Assembly: GCA_004154925.1 (NCBI GenBank)
Contig: QJNS01000022.1
Coordinates: 412,563-476,562, forward strand
Source of the DNA: Monosporascus cannonballus
Lineage: Eukaryota > Ascomycota > Sordariomycetes > Xylariales
Length of the DNA: 64,000 nt
Reading direction: 5' to 3'
Under the pieces are notes generated by a model, which was not told the DNA's origin, made no database searches, and saw only the letters and a list, made by a program, of their open reading frames with translations. This document shows positions 13,609 through 25,792 of this stretch, piece by piece. Position 1 is the first letter of the stretch. Each line of letters starts with the position of its first letter. The translations under genes and the position numbers were made by a program.

Positions 13609-14297
13609 GCGCGCATATACCGTGCCGGACTCAAAAATAATTTGGGTATGCATTGTTTGGCCCATTAGCCTGGTTACGGGTCATTACCTGTTTAGACTGG
13701 ATTGGCAGGTATGACATTTAGACGTCCGGCCTCGTGTGGCTATTGTATATAGGAGCTCTTTACGCATTACGGAGACTGAGAGATATAGGGGGGTGCCTTT
13801 CCTCATGGTTAAAGGAAAACCGCGGTAGATCCAATAGAGGATGATGTCATGGCGTTACAGGTTAACTGGCGTATGATATTATCAACGAAGCGCGGGTCGT
13901 CCATCGAGAGGGGGTCCTCCAAAATAGGAAAGCATTTGAGTCTCTTGCCATGTACTTCTCAAACAAACGATGCGACGTGCTACGGGATCACCGGCACCTC
14001 AAGGCACAATCCTACGATTCTAAAAATGCACGAAACCCCCATGCTGTAAGGATGATTGCGTTATCTTCGCCAGATAGGAAGGCTGTATGGCGACGAAAGG
14101 AATTTGTGGAACATAATGGTGCCGTTTCTCTCACCCCGCCACCAGCCACATACTCTCATCGCTAGGGTTGCTTGTCGCGGATCAATCAATTATACACTAA
14201 TGCTTCTTGGTTTAATTACTTCTACACCCATGTTCCATGCTTACCGGCACGGCAGAATGGGGTAACGAGAGCACACATATGGATCTATATAGGTGGG
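13609..14297. other. Spacer between two convergent sulfotransferase genes
   Basis: About 690 bp that should hold the 3' untranslated regions of both neighbours. Short overlapping ORFs are present but none has a recognisable motif. I see no other feature. Confidence 0.5.
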
Positions 14298-16169
14298 TCA
14301 CATCTTTTGTACCCGGGACCAGCGCGGGAGCCAACGTCGATAGCGGGGTGCGAAGCAGGTCGAACAGATCGCCCGCCCACACATTCCCAGGGTTGTTAAG
14401 AAACAGAAGCCGAATAGCAGGCCGAAGAAGTTATTGCCCGTGTCTACGATGCGGGAATCATTTGTGGCCCAGGGCTGGGGGCGCGCATGTTAGAAACGGA
14501 TATTCTAGAAAAGGGGGGGGGGGGGGGGTTGGGGGGGGGGGGGNNNNNNNNNNGTGCTGCGATGGGTACTAACCTGACCGACTTCTGTACTGTTTAGCGG
14601 TTCGCTGACCCCTAATATGTTGGATCTGGAGTCTTTGGCGACGAGGCGCAGGTAAGTCGGGTACCAATATTTCATCTCGAAGCTAGTTTCGAACGCTTTC
14701 TTCAGGGCGGTATCGAGGTTCTCCCAGTGTTCCTGGGTGTCGTTGAGCCCCTTTGAGCCCTGCAGAACCCATTTCCTGACCTCCGTCGCCCCGTTCCAGC
14801 TCACATATGCGTTCCACTTACGTGTCGTATCCTGTGCCAGTACCGCGTCGGGCTTGGTCGTGGGCCACCCGTGCCACTCGTATTTGTACACGCGGTAAGA
14901 CTCCACGTCCGACTTCGTGTAGCGGCTCTCGGGCGCGAAGTGCGTGTCGCAGAGCGGGACTCCGTCCTGGCTGAACTCGGTGAACGCCGCCGAGTCTCCG
15001 TAGCCGAGCAGAACGTTCCCGTTGGGCAGTTCCTGTAGGGAGCCCTGCGACTTGGCGGGGAACTGATGAGGGTTGATGTATTCGGTCACCAGCTTGACCG
15101 TCATGTTCTCCTCGTCGACCTGGACCCGGAGACCACGAGTTATCAGGCCATCCTCAAGATTCCAGTCGTCGACCTTGTTGTCGAACATAGTTATCGTCTT
15201 CTCGTCTGGCGACCACCGCGCATCGTGCTGCAGCTGGAAGCTGGTCGCGTTTCCACCCGAAAGATCTTTGAACATGTTCATCTTGCCACCGAGAATCCAG
15301 ATAACATCACCAGTAGTACCGTTGATGTACGTCAGGCTGTGCATGTATCGGCTCGAGACCAGGTAGTTGCCCCTGGAGTCCTTATCGACGCTGTTGATAT
15401 GAAAGTAATCCCAGCCCATCTTCCTTTCCTCATCCACCTCTTTGAAGCTGGCTCCGAGAGGGTATGTCAGCATGGCACGCCACTCGAAGAGGGCTTCCCC
15501 CGTGTCCAGGTCGACCTCCTGGATTATACAGTCCCATACTTGCGCCTGGCGATCCTGCCCGAGTTCGGCGAGGTTGCGGTCGTAAAGCTCGTAGATGGTA
15601 AGCAAGGCGGTGCCGTCTTTGGTGATCCGGAAATCGTGGAGATCAAGGTCGCGCCCATTCGCCGCATTAACTGTCCTAAAAATATTGTAGTTCTTGTCGA
15701 GCTAGGCGGTTGTTACTACGATATACCAATCAAAGCAGGTATACAGCGGACAAACCATGTATGCCTTCCCCGCGCCATGACCCCCGACCGTATCGTCGCC
15801 CGCCCAAAACGTTAAGTATTTCTCACCCCTGTATTCTTGAACCATCAGGTTGTAGAGCTGTTGCTCCTTCCAGTGCGTTGTCCAGATGAGATGACCTTCG
15901 GGGTCCAGGATTGTGACTTGCGGCTTTTGCGTCTGCCCGCCTCGCGGGGCCATCATGGTGTAGAGCGATTTGTCGCATTTCGGCTCGTACTGTATGACGT
16001 TGAGTAGAGGAACTTCGGCATCGATGGTCCTGTACTTTTGCATCGGGTGCAGGCCGTACGCCTCCTGATCAAATCCGTAATCGTTGACCAACGCAGGCCG
16101 GTCGCTGAGGACACCTCGCGGGCCGGCGGCCACTACTAGGGAGAGGCAGAGTAGCCATGATAAGGCCAT
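14298..16169 (-). CDS. Secreted/membrane arylsulfotransferase, ASST family (Arylsulfotran_2)
   Basis: Three exons in minus-strand order: 16169-15756, 15701-14574 and 14474-14298, giving 572 residues. Intron 1 (54 nt) has GTTTGT...TAG. Intron 2 starts with GTTAGT at 14573 and ends with CTAAC...CCCCCAG at 14475; the 10-N assembly gap and its poly-G flanks lie inside it. All junctions are phase 0. The protein starts with a signal peptide (MALSWLLCLSLVVAAGPRG). It has the family's beta-propeller signatures, such as PQVTILDPEGHLIWT, DLDLHDFRITKDGTALLTIY, DVIWILGGK, FQLQHDARW and GSLQELPNGNVLLGYG. Exon 3 adds a hydrophobic segment (NNFFGLLFGFCFLTTLG) followed by a basic tail, a probable C-terminal anchor. 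ASST enzymes move sulfate from an aryl sulfate ester to a phenol without PAPS; the fungal substrate is unknown. I chose ATG 16169 over an in-frame upstream ATG (16337) because it starts the signal peptide. Confidence 0.85.
14513..14553. other. Assembly gap (10 N) beside poly-G tracts
   Basis: A run of G from 14513 to 14543, broken only by TT at 14529-14530, is followed by ten N (14544-14553). Such a homopolymer next to an N run is more likely an assembly or sequencing artefact than real sequence. It lies within the second intron proposed for the arylsulfotransferase gene, so the true intron length is unknown. Confidence 0.95.
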
Positions 16170-17960
16170 ATTGTTCCTTGCCGCTACATTAACAACCACG
16201 ACGATCGTCTTCACATCTCGTTGAAGAGCACACGCACCGACCGGACGGGAAAAAGAAACTTTGGTGGGACAAATGTATGCCAAGACATGGTCAACCGTCA
16301 CAGGCTCACAGCAACCGAACGATGAGTCCCATGCCACACTTGCGCCGCCCTCGCGGTCCTAGCTGTCAACCCCTGCAAGGTGGCTTTTCTTTCACGTTCC
16401 CCTCAGGCGAGACACTGTAACTGAGATTGGCCCCGGCTCATCTGGGGCTGAGGAGCTGCCAAGGCCAAGGCTTATTGACCTTACCTTTTCGGAAGAGACG
16501 CCACATCCCCCCTTATAGTATTGAAAATAGTAATTCAAATACAACGTACCAAACGGCATTATACGCGTACATACCATAGCCTACCTTTCAACCTGCCAGC
16601 TATGTTGAATGAGGTTGTGGCGAAATGTACATCATCTAAGATCCCGTCTAATCCACCGGCTACCTGGCAACGTCAGCGACGCTGTCAGTTCCACTGCCTT
16701 CCGGAAAAGGAGGACCACCAGGGGTCTGGGACGACTAGCGCCGCGTGTCCCGTTTCGTCCACTGGCCTATCCACCCCCAAATCGCATCGCTGATGTTCAT
16801 AAGCGCACCCGGCACGAATCGGTAATAGTGAATATTCGCAATTCGGGATCAGCTGGTCTGCAAGCCCTAGCCTTTCAGACCCGCCCCAGATCCCATCTTA
16901 GGCCCGAAGATTGGATGATTGTGAAGAGTACTTAGAAGTACCACGAGGCTCCCCCAGTACCTGGAAATTGTCATAGCACGCATCTCCCCATTCATTCAAT
17001 TTCTTACGGTAATGTCTGTCCTCTCACAATCTTAGATGGCTTCTCTGTCCGGCTAAGCATACACGTCACCTCCCCACTCGAGGAAATAAATCCCGTTCAG
17101 AGTATGGCTGGTGGGGTGCGGATTTTGCATCTTCCGTGCATGTGGGTGGCATGCTATTACACTGTATTATAAGTTCCTCGACTTTCTCTAGTGTCCCGCG
17201 CGGCCCCATAGTGAGCGGCAGCAAGGTAAAGCTTTAATTTTGTCACTGGATAAAATCCCTGTCGTGCCCACTCAGCCGGGCTGTTTGTATCGAAGCCACC
17301 TCCAACATTATTCCTGAACGTATCTCATTACATAGGGAAAAGGTACATTCAAGCAAACAGAAGAAAGAACTGTTTTAGACTTCGTCCATAATATTTAGTC
17401 CTCTGAGCACTGTAGGAATCCCCCATTAAACGATGGCTGGCTCTGCGAGCATGTCATGGGCGGTAACAAGTAAGCCAGCAATATTATATACAAATAACCG
17501 AAGCAACTAATTAACCACCGACGCCACAGGCTGTGGGTGTATCCATTCTTCGCGAAGGTGGAGCACATAGTGTGACGTACTGGCTCTGGGGAGTACATAT
17601 TCGTGGACAGCCGCCCGTGAGGAGAGCGATAGCCGAAGTGGCTCTGTCTGACTATACTTTGTGGTAGGACGTTCGCTATTCCTGGAACAATCGATGTTGA
17701 CCTAGGACGGACTCTCGCCAGGTAATCATTGCAGTTTTCCTTCCCCTTCTTTCCATATATCCACTCGCTGCTTGTTCTTCCGTTGTGTGAATTCCCTTTT
17801 CAGGACCACTCACATACCTTTTTGGCTCCTTTTGCCGTCCCCTCGCTACGCCATTAGCCTCTTATTTTAAGGCACTGCCTGCTTGCTTATACTTTGATTC
17901 GATGTTACTCTTTTTACGCTTGAGCCGCTCCTTGTACTTAATAACTACCTCGTGTGCGCT
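16170..17960. other. 1.8-kb shared upstream region of arylsulfotransferase and MFS transporter
   Basis: The region lies between two divergently transcribed genes and must carry both promoters. The 200 bases before the MFS start are pyrimidine-rich, as is common before fungal start codons. Small ORFs (for example 16521-16935) overlap in different frames without motifs. I see no repeated operator-like palindrome that I would defend. Confidence 0.45.
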
Positions 17961-19872
17961 ATGCAGAAGTCATCCAGTGGGTTGAGCCGTGGCACTAGTT
18001 CAACACACATCCGTCGTACCTCCCAAGGAAAACAGAACTGGATGCCTCCCCAGCCGACCGACAGTGATCTTAGCAGTGACGATGGGTACGATAGCGAGTC
18101 GCTTAAGTCCAAGCCGGAGCCCAGGAGAGATGGCCCGGTTACGTGGATGTCGCTTCCCCGGAAGGACCAGCTCTTGATTCTCTTCATCAGCCGTGTCGTC
18201 GACTTCTTACAGGTTGCATCTCTGCAGGCGTTCGTCTTCTACCAGCTCAAGCACCTCAACCGCAACCTCTCCGACGCCGAGATCTCGACCCAGGCCGGTT
18301 GGCTCCAGGGCGCCTTCACCGGTGCCCAGGTCTTGACGGCGATGTTGTGGGGCAAGGCCGCGGACGCTACTTGGGGCGGAAGGAAGAAGGTGTTGTTCAT
18401 CGGGCTTTTCGGCACGGCCATCTCGTGTATGGGCTATGGCTTCGCGACCAGCTTTTCTTGGCTAGTGTTCTGGCGCATGTTTGGTGGCGCCATCAACGGC
18501 ACTGTCGGAATAATGTGAGTCTGCAACCTGCATCCCCTCGTTGGATGCCGTATGTTGACTTTGTGACTCCCCAGACGTACGATGGTCGCGGAGATCACGG
18601 TAGAGAAGAAGTATCAGTCGAGAGCTTTCTTGATTCTCCCCATTAGCTTTAACGTTGCTGGCTTGTTGGGACCTCGTAAGCATCGACCGGACCCCGGAGC
18701 CGTCTTGTTCAACTCGAAGGCTAACAGTCCGTACAGTTATGGGCGGGTTCCTTGCCGACCCTGCTACACACCTCCCTGGTATCTTCGGCCCGGACGCCAT
18801 TTTTGGGTTTGACTGGGTTCGACATTACCCTTATGCGCTGCCCAGTCTCATAAACGCTTTCTTCCTAGCCACCGCAGGTTGGACAGTGTTCTTTCTTTTG
18901 GAAGAGACGTCGCCGTCGAGGAGGGGGAAGTTCGATATTGGTCTCTATCTTGCTGCCCGGTTCAAGAATTTCCTTTTCCGAAGACAGGAGACCGAAGGTT
19001 ATTCTAAACTCCATATGAACGAGTCATGGGACTCCACGGAGTCCTCGTTCGAGTCGGTGGAGGAGAAACCCCACGTTGCTGTGTCGCAGGTAAAGAGGCG
19101 ATCATCGAGGAAACTCCCGTTCCATCGTCTTTTCACCAAGAACGTCATCTTCACGCTCGTCACGGAGGCCTTCTACGATTTCCACCTCGGTGCTTTTCAG
19201 AACTTGTGGACCCTTTTCCTGTCGACGCCGCGATCCCTGCCCGAGCAGGATAATGCCCGACGACTTCCGTTCGTCTTTACTGGAGGCTTGGGCATGCCCG
19301 CTGCCACGGTGGGATTCGCCACTTCGATTCTGGGGGTTCTCGGGATGCTCCTCCAGGTTTTCCTGTACCCTCCGGTTCAGGCGCGGCTCGGTACTCTGCG
19401 CGGCTTTCAAATCTTCCTCGCCCTGTTCCCGCTCGCGTACTTCATCGCCCCGTACCTCGCCGTGCTGCCATCCAGTAGCCCGGCGCCCGAGCCTGCTAGC
19501 GGCATTCTCATCTGGATCGGCATCGTTCTCGTTCTCTTGTTTCAGGTCACCGGAAGGACCATCACGCTGCCGGCCAGTATCATCCTTCTGAACAACTGTA
19601 GCCCGCACCCGACCGTGCTGGGGACGATCCACGGTCTCGGGCAGAGTGTGTCCGCCGGCTTCCGGACGGTCGGCCCCATCGTCGGCGGGTGGTGGTACGG
19701 ATCCGGTTTAGAGATCGGCATGGTCGGCGCAAGCTGGTGGGGCATCGCCGGCATGTCCGCGCTGGGATGCGCGGCGGCCACCTGTATATATGAGGGTAGT
19801 GGGCATGAGATCTTCCTCGACGAGGAGGAGCAAGAGACGATGGCTCTGAGGATGGAAGAGCTCCGGAAATGA
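17961..19872 (+). CDS. MFS transporter, DHA1/TetA-like with long central loop
   Basis: Three exons, 17961-18514, 18575-18675 and 18737-19872, are joined over introns of 60 nt (GTGAGT...CCCAG) and 61 nt (GTAAGC...CTAAC...ACAG) to give 596 residues. The joins restore NGTVGIIRTMVAEI and NVAGLLGPLMGGFLADP, typical of TM4-TM5 in this group. A hydrophilic N terminus of about 65 residues precedes the first membrane segment (QLLILFISRVVDFLQVASLQ). The MFS motif A appears as WGKAADATWGGRKK. A charged loop of about 60 residues (with STESSFESVEEK and KRRSSRK) separates the two six-helix halves. Predicted role: proton-coupled export or uptake of a small molecule at the plasma or vacuolar membrane; the substrate cannot be read from sequence. 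It is divergent from the arylsulfotransferase gene. ATG 17961 is the first in frame. Confidence 0.88.
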
Positions 19873-21210
19873 GTAGGCACGTATGCTGCATTTACATTCG
19901 CACATAGCGCCTAGACCATGTATATAAGTCAAATGTCTATGGATGGATATTTGGGGGTTTCATGGACTCGGCGTTCGCTCCAGGCCTCTTAGAGCTGGGT
20001 TGGAGGCATGTGCTGACTCCTATCAGCCGAGGGTTAGGTTTTTTTTTTGGGTAGATCTTGGAATGGGCCTAGATGGCACAAGCCCAGTTATTGCTATAGC
20101 ATTCATGACGACTTAATGCAACATTTATACCTCACTCTAGCATCTTCTAACGTCTACTTGCAGGCTTCTACTGGGCAGTGGTTGTGGACAGTTGGCGTGT
20201 TGGATCAAATTAACTCGTAAATGACGAGCATAGGTCTAACAAGTCGCACACATAAAGGAGTCGGATATGAAGGCTAACTACATACACCTATACATAGCAG
20301 GGGCGCATAAAGATTAGAGCCCCTATTCTTCTGGCTCAGATCTCTCTATACCACGAATGGATACCTCTCCGCTCTACATCCGAATGTAATTGGGGCAACA
20401 CCTGGCTTCCGCATCACTAGACTCTTTTGCGCATCTCAAAGGGCATTGAAGACCCCAACTTTCCTTACCATTTCCGGGAGTTTATGCGTCCCTCCATCAA
20501 GGAGGGCGGCAGCTCACTGACTTGCAGATTCAATGGGGACCGTTGTACGCTACCTAAGAGCTGCATAGCCGCCCAGCGATGTTAGTGGTATGCATACATT
20601 CCTAGACGTGTACATGAACATCGACACGACCTTCGCCTGAATCTTATGTTAGAGGCATGCAACAATCAAGAACAAGTAACTTCCAAACAGCAGCGGCAGC
20701 TTTAGGCTACTCTGAAGAGACTTTGGGTGGCGGCATGTGGCTTTTCGTCGGATAGGGGGATAGTACTGTAGGAGGAGACGGAAGGATGCTCTCTAGAAAA
20801 GACGCAAGAACTATTACGGCTAACATGATAGCGCGAGGGCCATAATGCCATTCCTGTGAGAAAAGTCTAACGTACCGGCTTGGGAACCTATCTACGGTAT
20901 TGAGACAGGGGAGGGGAACGACAGGAGTGAATCCGAGGAGTCCGGCGTGCCTAACCACACGGATTTCCTATCCCCGTTCCCCTCAACAATGGATTTCTAG
21001 GTAACCGAGGGAAGAGATTAAACTAAGTCCATAAAGTGTTGTACTTGGTCGATCTCTAAGTTGAAATATATGATAGTACATATACACATTCTATTTAGCC
21101 TCACTCTATGGTTTATAAAGTGCGTCATGAACATGATGAGTATACGTCTGCTGCCCGAAGGCCATATGTTATCCGAAGTGGTACATATCCCTAGACTAGG
21201 CATGACGAAT
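19873..21210. other. Spacer between the MFS and subtilisin 3' ends
   Basis: About 1.3 kb between convergent genes. Beyond presumed 3' untranslated regions I see no gene, RNA or repeat. Small ORFs (such as 20707-20958 on the minus strand) lack motifs. Confidence 0.45.
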
Positions 21211-22628
21211 CTAGGCACCGTTGCCGTTGTAGAGCTAATTTGTGCAATGTCAGCAGTCATTCATTCAGGACTTCTATTCCAGATGCTCCGACTTACGTGT
21301 AAGTTCGGACTGCCCTTGGTGTCCTTGATAGCGTCAGGGGTAGCGAGCTCCAGGATGCGGCCAGTGATCGCAGCGGCGTCGCCGCCCTCGAGCGTCATGA
21401 GATAGAGCGCGACACCGGCGACGTGGGGGCAGGCCATTGAGGTCCCGGAGTAGGTGAAATAGGCGTCGTCAGAGGTGTAGTAGGCGGAGCGGGTGGCGGC
21501 ACCCGGGGCGAAGATGTCGAGGACGGAGCCGTAGTTCGAGAACGTCGCGCGATTCCAGGCAGCGTCGGTGGCGCCGACCGTGATGGCATCGGCGGCCGAT
21601 GCGGGCGACCACGACCCCGCGTCCTCGTTTGAGTTTCCGGCGGAGACGACGGACAAGACACCAGCCTCGAAGGCGCTATTGACAGCGTTGTTGAATGTGT
21701 TCGAGATAACACCACCTTTACGCACGTCATTAGATTTGAGATCACTAGAGCCGGCCGGCTAGACAACCTGGCCAGGGATACTCACCAAGAGACATTACGA
21801 CAACGGCCTTGTCCTGTCGGCCATTGCTGACGATGTCGTCCACGGCCCAATTGAACGCATCCAGGACGTTCGTCATGCCGGTCTTGACACCGGCATCGAA
21901 AGCCTTGATACCGATGACGTTCGCGCGCTTCGCGACACCGACAGTGGCGCCGGCCACCGTACCAGCAACGTGGGTACCGTGGCCGAAGTTGTCGGCGTCG
22001 TCGACGCCCGGCAAAGCAACATAGCCCATACTAGCGCGCCCGCCGAACTCGTCGTGGGAGATACGAACGCCACTGTCAATAACATAGGCATAGGTGCCGG
22101 CACCGGCGGAGTCGTCGTAGATGTACTGCGAGCTCCCGTTGGTGCGGTGCGATATCGAGGCCAGGCCCCAGATCGCGTCATCCTGGGTCACCAGTGCGCG
22201 CTTCTTCTCCGCGTGAGCGGCGGGCGCGTCGAAAAGGGTCCAGATCTGGTCCTCTTCGATCTCGAGAACCTAACACACAGGCTCGTTAGCCAGGGCGAAG
22301 CGAGGCGGGGTGGAGTGGGTTGGGGGCTCCAGGAACTTGCATCCGGGTTGCTTCTAATCAGCTCGAGAGTCTCCTCGTCGAACTCGCCCGCGTAGGCATT
22401 GAAATCCTTGATGTGGAAAGTCTTCTCCACGCCCTTCACACCGCGGCTGCCCAGGCTGCGCTTATGGACATCGCGGACCCAGCCGACGTGAGATTCGACG
22501 TCGCGAGCGCTTATCCCGCCCTTGAGGGTGACGACATACCTGCCCGGGATGACCTGCTTAGTAGGAGCGGCGAGGACGGCGGCTTGTAGCGCACTGAGCA
22601 AAACCGCGAAGCTGCGTAGGCTGACCAT
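21211..22628 (-). CDS. Secreted subtilisin-like serine protease (S8A, proteinase K type)
   Basis: Four exons in minus-strand order: 22628-22341, 22269-21786, 21715-21297 and 21234-21211, giving 404 residues. Introns are 71, 70 and 62 nt. The first uses a GC donor (GCAAGT...CTAAC...GTTAG); the others have GTGAGT and GTAAGT. The protein has a signal peptide (about 1-20), an I9-type propeptide (PGRYVVTLKGG to about residue 106) and a catalytic domain. The triad is Asp161 (AYVIDSGVRISH), His193 (NFGHGTHVAG) and Ser350 (YSGTSMACPHVAG); the oxyanion Asn is Asn285 (SAGNSN). The last exon encodes only seven residues and stop, giving the family's usual NLxLYNGNGA end. Cys353 is the only cysteine I see, so no disulfides are expected. 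Role: secreted endoprotease for nutrition or host-protein breakdown, made as an inactive precursor. Confidence 0.9.
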
Positions 22629-25600
22629 TGTAGCTAAGAGTGAGTTACGGGCAGACAGAAGACACTTGGCGCTCGTGTCCGTCGTTGCATCTACGAGTTA
22701 TGCGCGAAGGTACGCAGTACGGGCCACCCCTTTGTATATATTCTGGAGCCAGGCGGCTTCGGATCCCGCGTTGACGCGATCTCTAGGCACGAGACGCAAC
22801 ATGGCACTACCATTACTTTGTAAACCGGGGCTTCCAGGGCGAAGGGTCGGTATAGCCTCCAAAAGGCGCTTAGCCTCATGGGAATCCTTCTTATGCGGGG
22901 TGAGGCCCGTTGTACTAATCAGAATGCGGAAGGAGATGAGTGCTTGGTTACACTACCAAGTATCGTATTGATACCGTATGAGGAGGTTATTCATGCACCC
23001 AAGGGAATTCCGACCACGGACCCAAAGGGGTCTGCTTAATATTTTATGCGAGTAAGAGTCCCCCAAGACTATAATTTCCCCGTATAATAGCGAGTGGTTC
23101 CCTACGCTTCGGGAATTCCGCCGTCTTTAGGGCTAGGAAGCGGGACCCGCCGTTATCTATCTCTTATGAAGAGATCCTATTTCTACCGTAGGGGAGTTGC
23201 CGTCCTGTGGAATTAGATTGGATTCGGCATGGAGGTAGGCAAAGAAGATTATGAATGTGTAGAAAATGCATACACGTCTCAGAGTCTATAGGAGTCCTAG
23301 AGGGTCGATCAATGTCGAAATAATATGGGGGCATCAGCAGGTGCTGAGCAACTTATGGCGGCCAGGACATGGACCCCGGGAGACGCCAAGCCTCAAACCC
23401 AGCGCCCAGAGTCTTTCGAGCGTCATACGTATTCTCGTCTACACAGCTGAGAACCACGTTAAAGATATTGAGGGCCTTGCTACCGCGCAACCCCATTGAT
23501 GGCGCGATACCGCCATCTCCAGGATCCGGATCCGGGCTCGGTTGGTCTCTAGCAGCCACGACCTATGCAGTTTGGTGTTCGGTCGTATCTTCCTGCGGAC
23601 AACAGACCTTCCCCAATGCGCCCCGGATGAAGTAGAGACTGTAGCGGAGTCTGTTCTTCTGCTGCCTGCGGAAATACGGACCTAGCAACACGGCACAGGA
23701 GATTCACCGAGCGCAGAATATGCGGCATGTGTCTCGCGGATGAGAGGTAGAGAATGGTTGTTACCGAAACCTACCAGGTAAGGTCCAGAGGCCGTGGTCA
23801 GGGGGTTTTCGACGATGCCAACACGAGCGGGATCTTTGCCATGTAGAGTCGTAGATCGTCCACGAGACCGGCAGGCGCCTCTGGATAGCCGTGACTAAAA
23901 GTCTGCCAGAGAGCAGCGTCTGGAGAGGCGCACTAGGTTACTCGGGGAAGAAGTCAAGCACAGCACGAGTGCACAGCTAGTGAAGAGCATCGACCAATGG
24001 CCCTTGTCCGCGAGCTAGTAGCCCATAGCCGAGGCCCTCTGAGGATATCGACGTCGTGCTCTAGCCCCTGACAAATTTTGCGTCCCCTCGCTCCGGGTCC
24101 CCACTCGGAGACCCTGATCTGTCTCGTAAGGGGTGGTCGCGTCTCGGGCCCCGGAGAGCGCGTCCGGAGGCAACCCAGCTCGGAGGCTTTGCCCTGTGGA
24201 TATGCAGCGTTGACCTTGAGCGGGACAGCTTTGGTGTGTTGCCTTCGCGTCCTTGAATCTAGCACTTAGTTTAGCATGAGGCCGAAGAATAAGTACCTTG
24301 CCAGGACCAAGGCCATCCACGTGATATCCTGCTTTCGAGGAAAACGCGAGAAGTCGTTCGGACAACGCTTCCATACCGCTTTACAGCATTTGATTTCGAG
24401 AATCGCGTTTGACGATGAGTGGCAGCTTAGGCACAATGGGACATCCTCCTAGCCCCTCTTGGGAGGTTGTAAAGGCCCATAACGTAACAGTCCTTTTTAC
24501 GAGCCCGACTCCAGAAGCCGTCGATGTACTAATGTGAGCGTTATAACTCTGTCTCATGTGAGCACGGAGGCGGTTGTTTGAATCCGAATTCTGTTCTGGC
24601 TGCGCTTGACACTGTTTCTTCATCAATCTTCTGGGAGACCCTTGAAAGCTTGGGCATCGAAATAGACATGTACTCAAATGGTACTGGGCCCTTAGAATCC
24701 ATCGGAGTTGTCTAGCGCCCGTCATTAGAGACCGTTGTGGGAGCCGCAAGGCTCCGTGCTCCATGGTGAGAATTGTCACCAAGCTCCTTTTCTGCAGGGG
24801 TGGCCGCTCTGTTACGGAACCGCACATATCTATCAGTATCACTCTAGATAGAATTTTCTTGATCAGTGACGTTTCCCGAAGCCTCTTCTGTGCGTTGTGT
24901 CTCATTTCTTCCTTCTTCGTAAGTGCAGATATCAGGGAGGACTCGACACAGGACCGTACAGCGCGGCTATGCAAACCTTAATTAAGACTTGGGAATGTTC
25001 CGCTCAAATGAGTCTTCACCATTGAGATCTAGGCCTGTAGGGGAATGAGCGGGATTGACCATTGCGGAATGCCGACCGATGCATATAAGGGTAGAGCGTA
25101 TTCTCAGGTAGACCTATAGGGAACCAAATGGCCATCCAGCTGCCATCCAAGTTGGGAGGGTGGCACGCGGCAGAATGCATTGACAGCATTCTCCCATGTT
25201 GCATATCCGCAGTGGAAGCAAGGCCATTGTTACGATCAAGTGAGAGAATGGAATACTCCTGCGATGCTTCAACACATGATCATTTTCTAGATACATTGAT
25301 GGGATGTGCTTGTGGTGAGGCAGGTAGCTTACAGGTACAGCTCATGTGGGATAGTGACATAATATGCCTTTATGCGTTCCTCTCATGGCTAGGTGCTTAG
25401 CGGTCACTCGTTAAGACAGAATAGTGAATGTTAGCACGCTAAGAGGCAAGTGGGACACTGCTAGCACTTCCCTTGCTGACCCAAATCGGACAATTACTGC
25501 TTTATGGTGTTCGATACAGCACTCTGCGACAGTACCTATTCCATAATATCACCAACCCTTTGCCATTTTCTGAACAGTGACGATCATATAGGAAACAAAC

Positions 25601-25792
25601 GGACGCGTCGTGTTGAAAGCAGCTTGGACCAGCTTCTAAAGTCTTCGCCTGATATACGACCAATAAAGGTGCCACAATAACCTTGGCTTAGTATCTGACG
25701 CGCCACTGAACACCGGAAGAATACTTATCATTATCAAGGTTATGAATCGTTTTTGTAATCTTGAGATCTACATCGGCGCCATATATTAGACA
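22629..25792. other. 3.2-kb GC-balanced spacer with no supported gene
   Basis: Apart from the promoter area of the subtilisin gene I find nothing firm. The longest ORF (24381-24974, minus, 197 codons) has an unstructured, Arg/Ser/Leu-rich composition without motif and looks like chance. No transposon remnant, tRNA or repeat is visible. Confidence 0.45.
22735..22745 (-). promoter_or_regulatory. TATA-like element upstream of the subtilisin gene
   Basis: On the minus strand AATATATACAAA lies about 107 bases before the start codon at 22628. Position and sequence fit a TATA box. This is pattern-based only. Confidence 0.35.

Noticed and set aside
14513..14543. Poly-G tract as a G-quadruplex regulator
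   Set aside because: It borders an N run, so an assembly artefact is the simpler explanation.
15066..15815. 249-codon plus-strand ORF inside the arylsulfotransferase gene
   Set aside because: Antisense shadow; the minus strand has signal peptide, family motifs and consistent introns.
24381..24974. 197-codon minus-strand ORF
   Set aside because: Random-looking composition and no recognisable domain; an unrelated overlapping ORF exists on the other strand.
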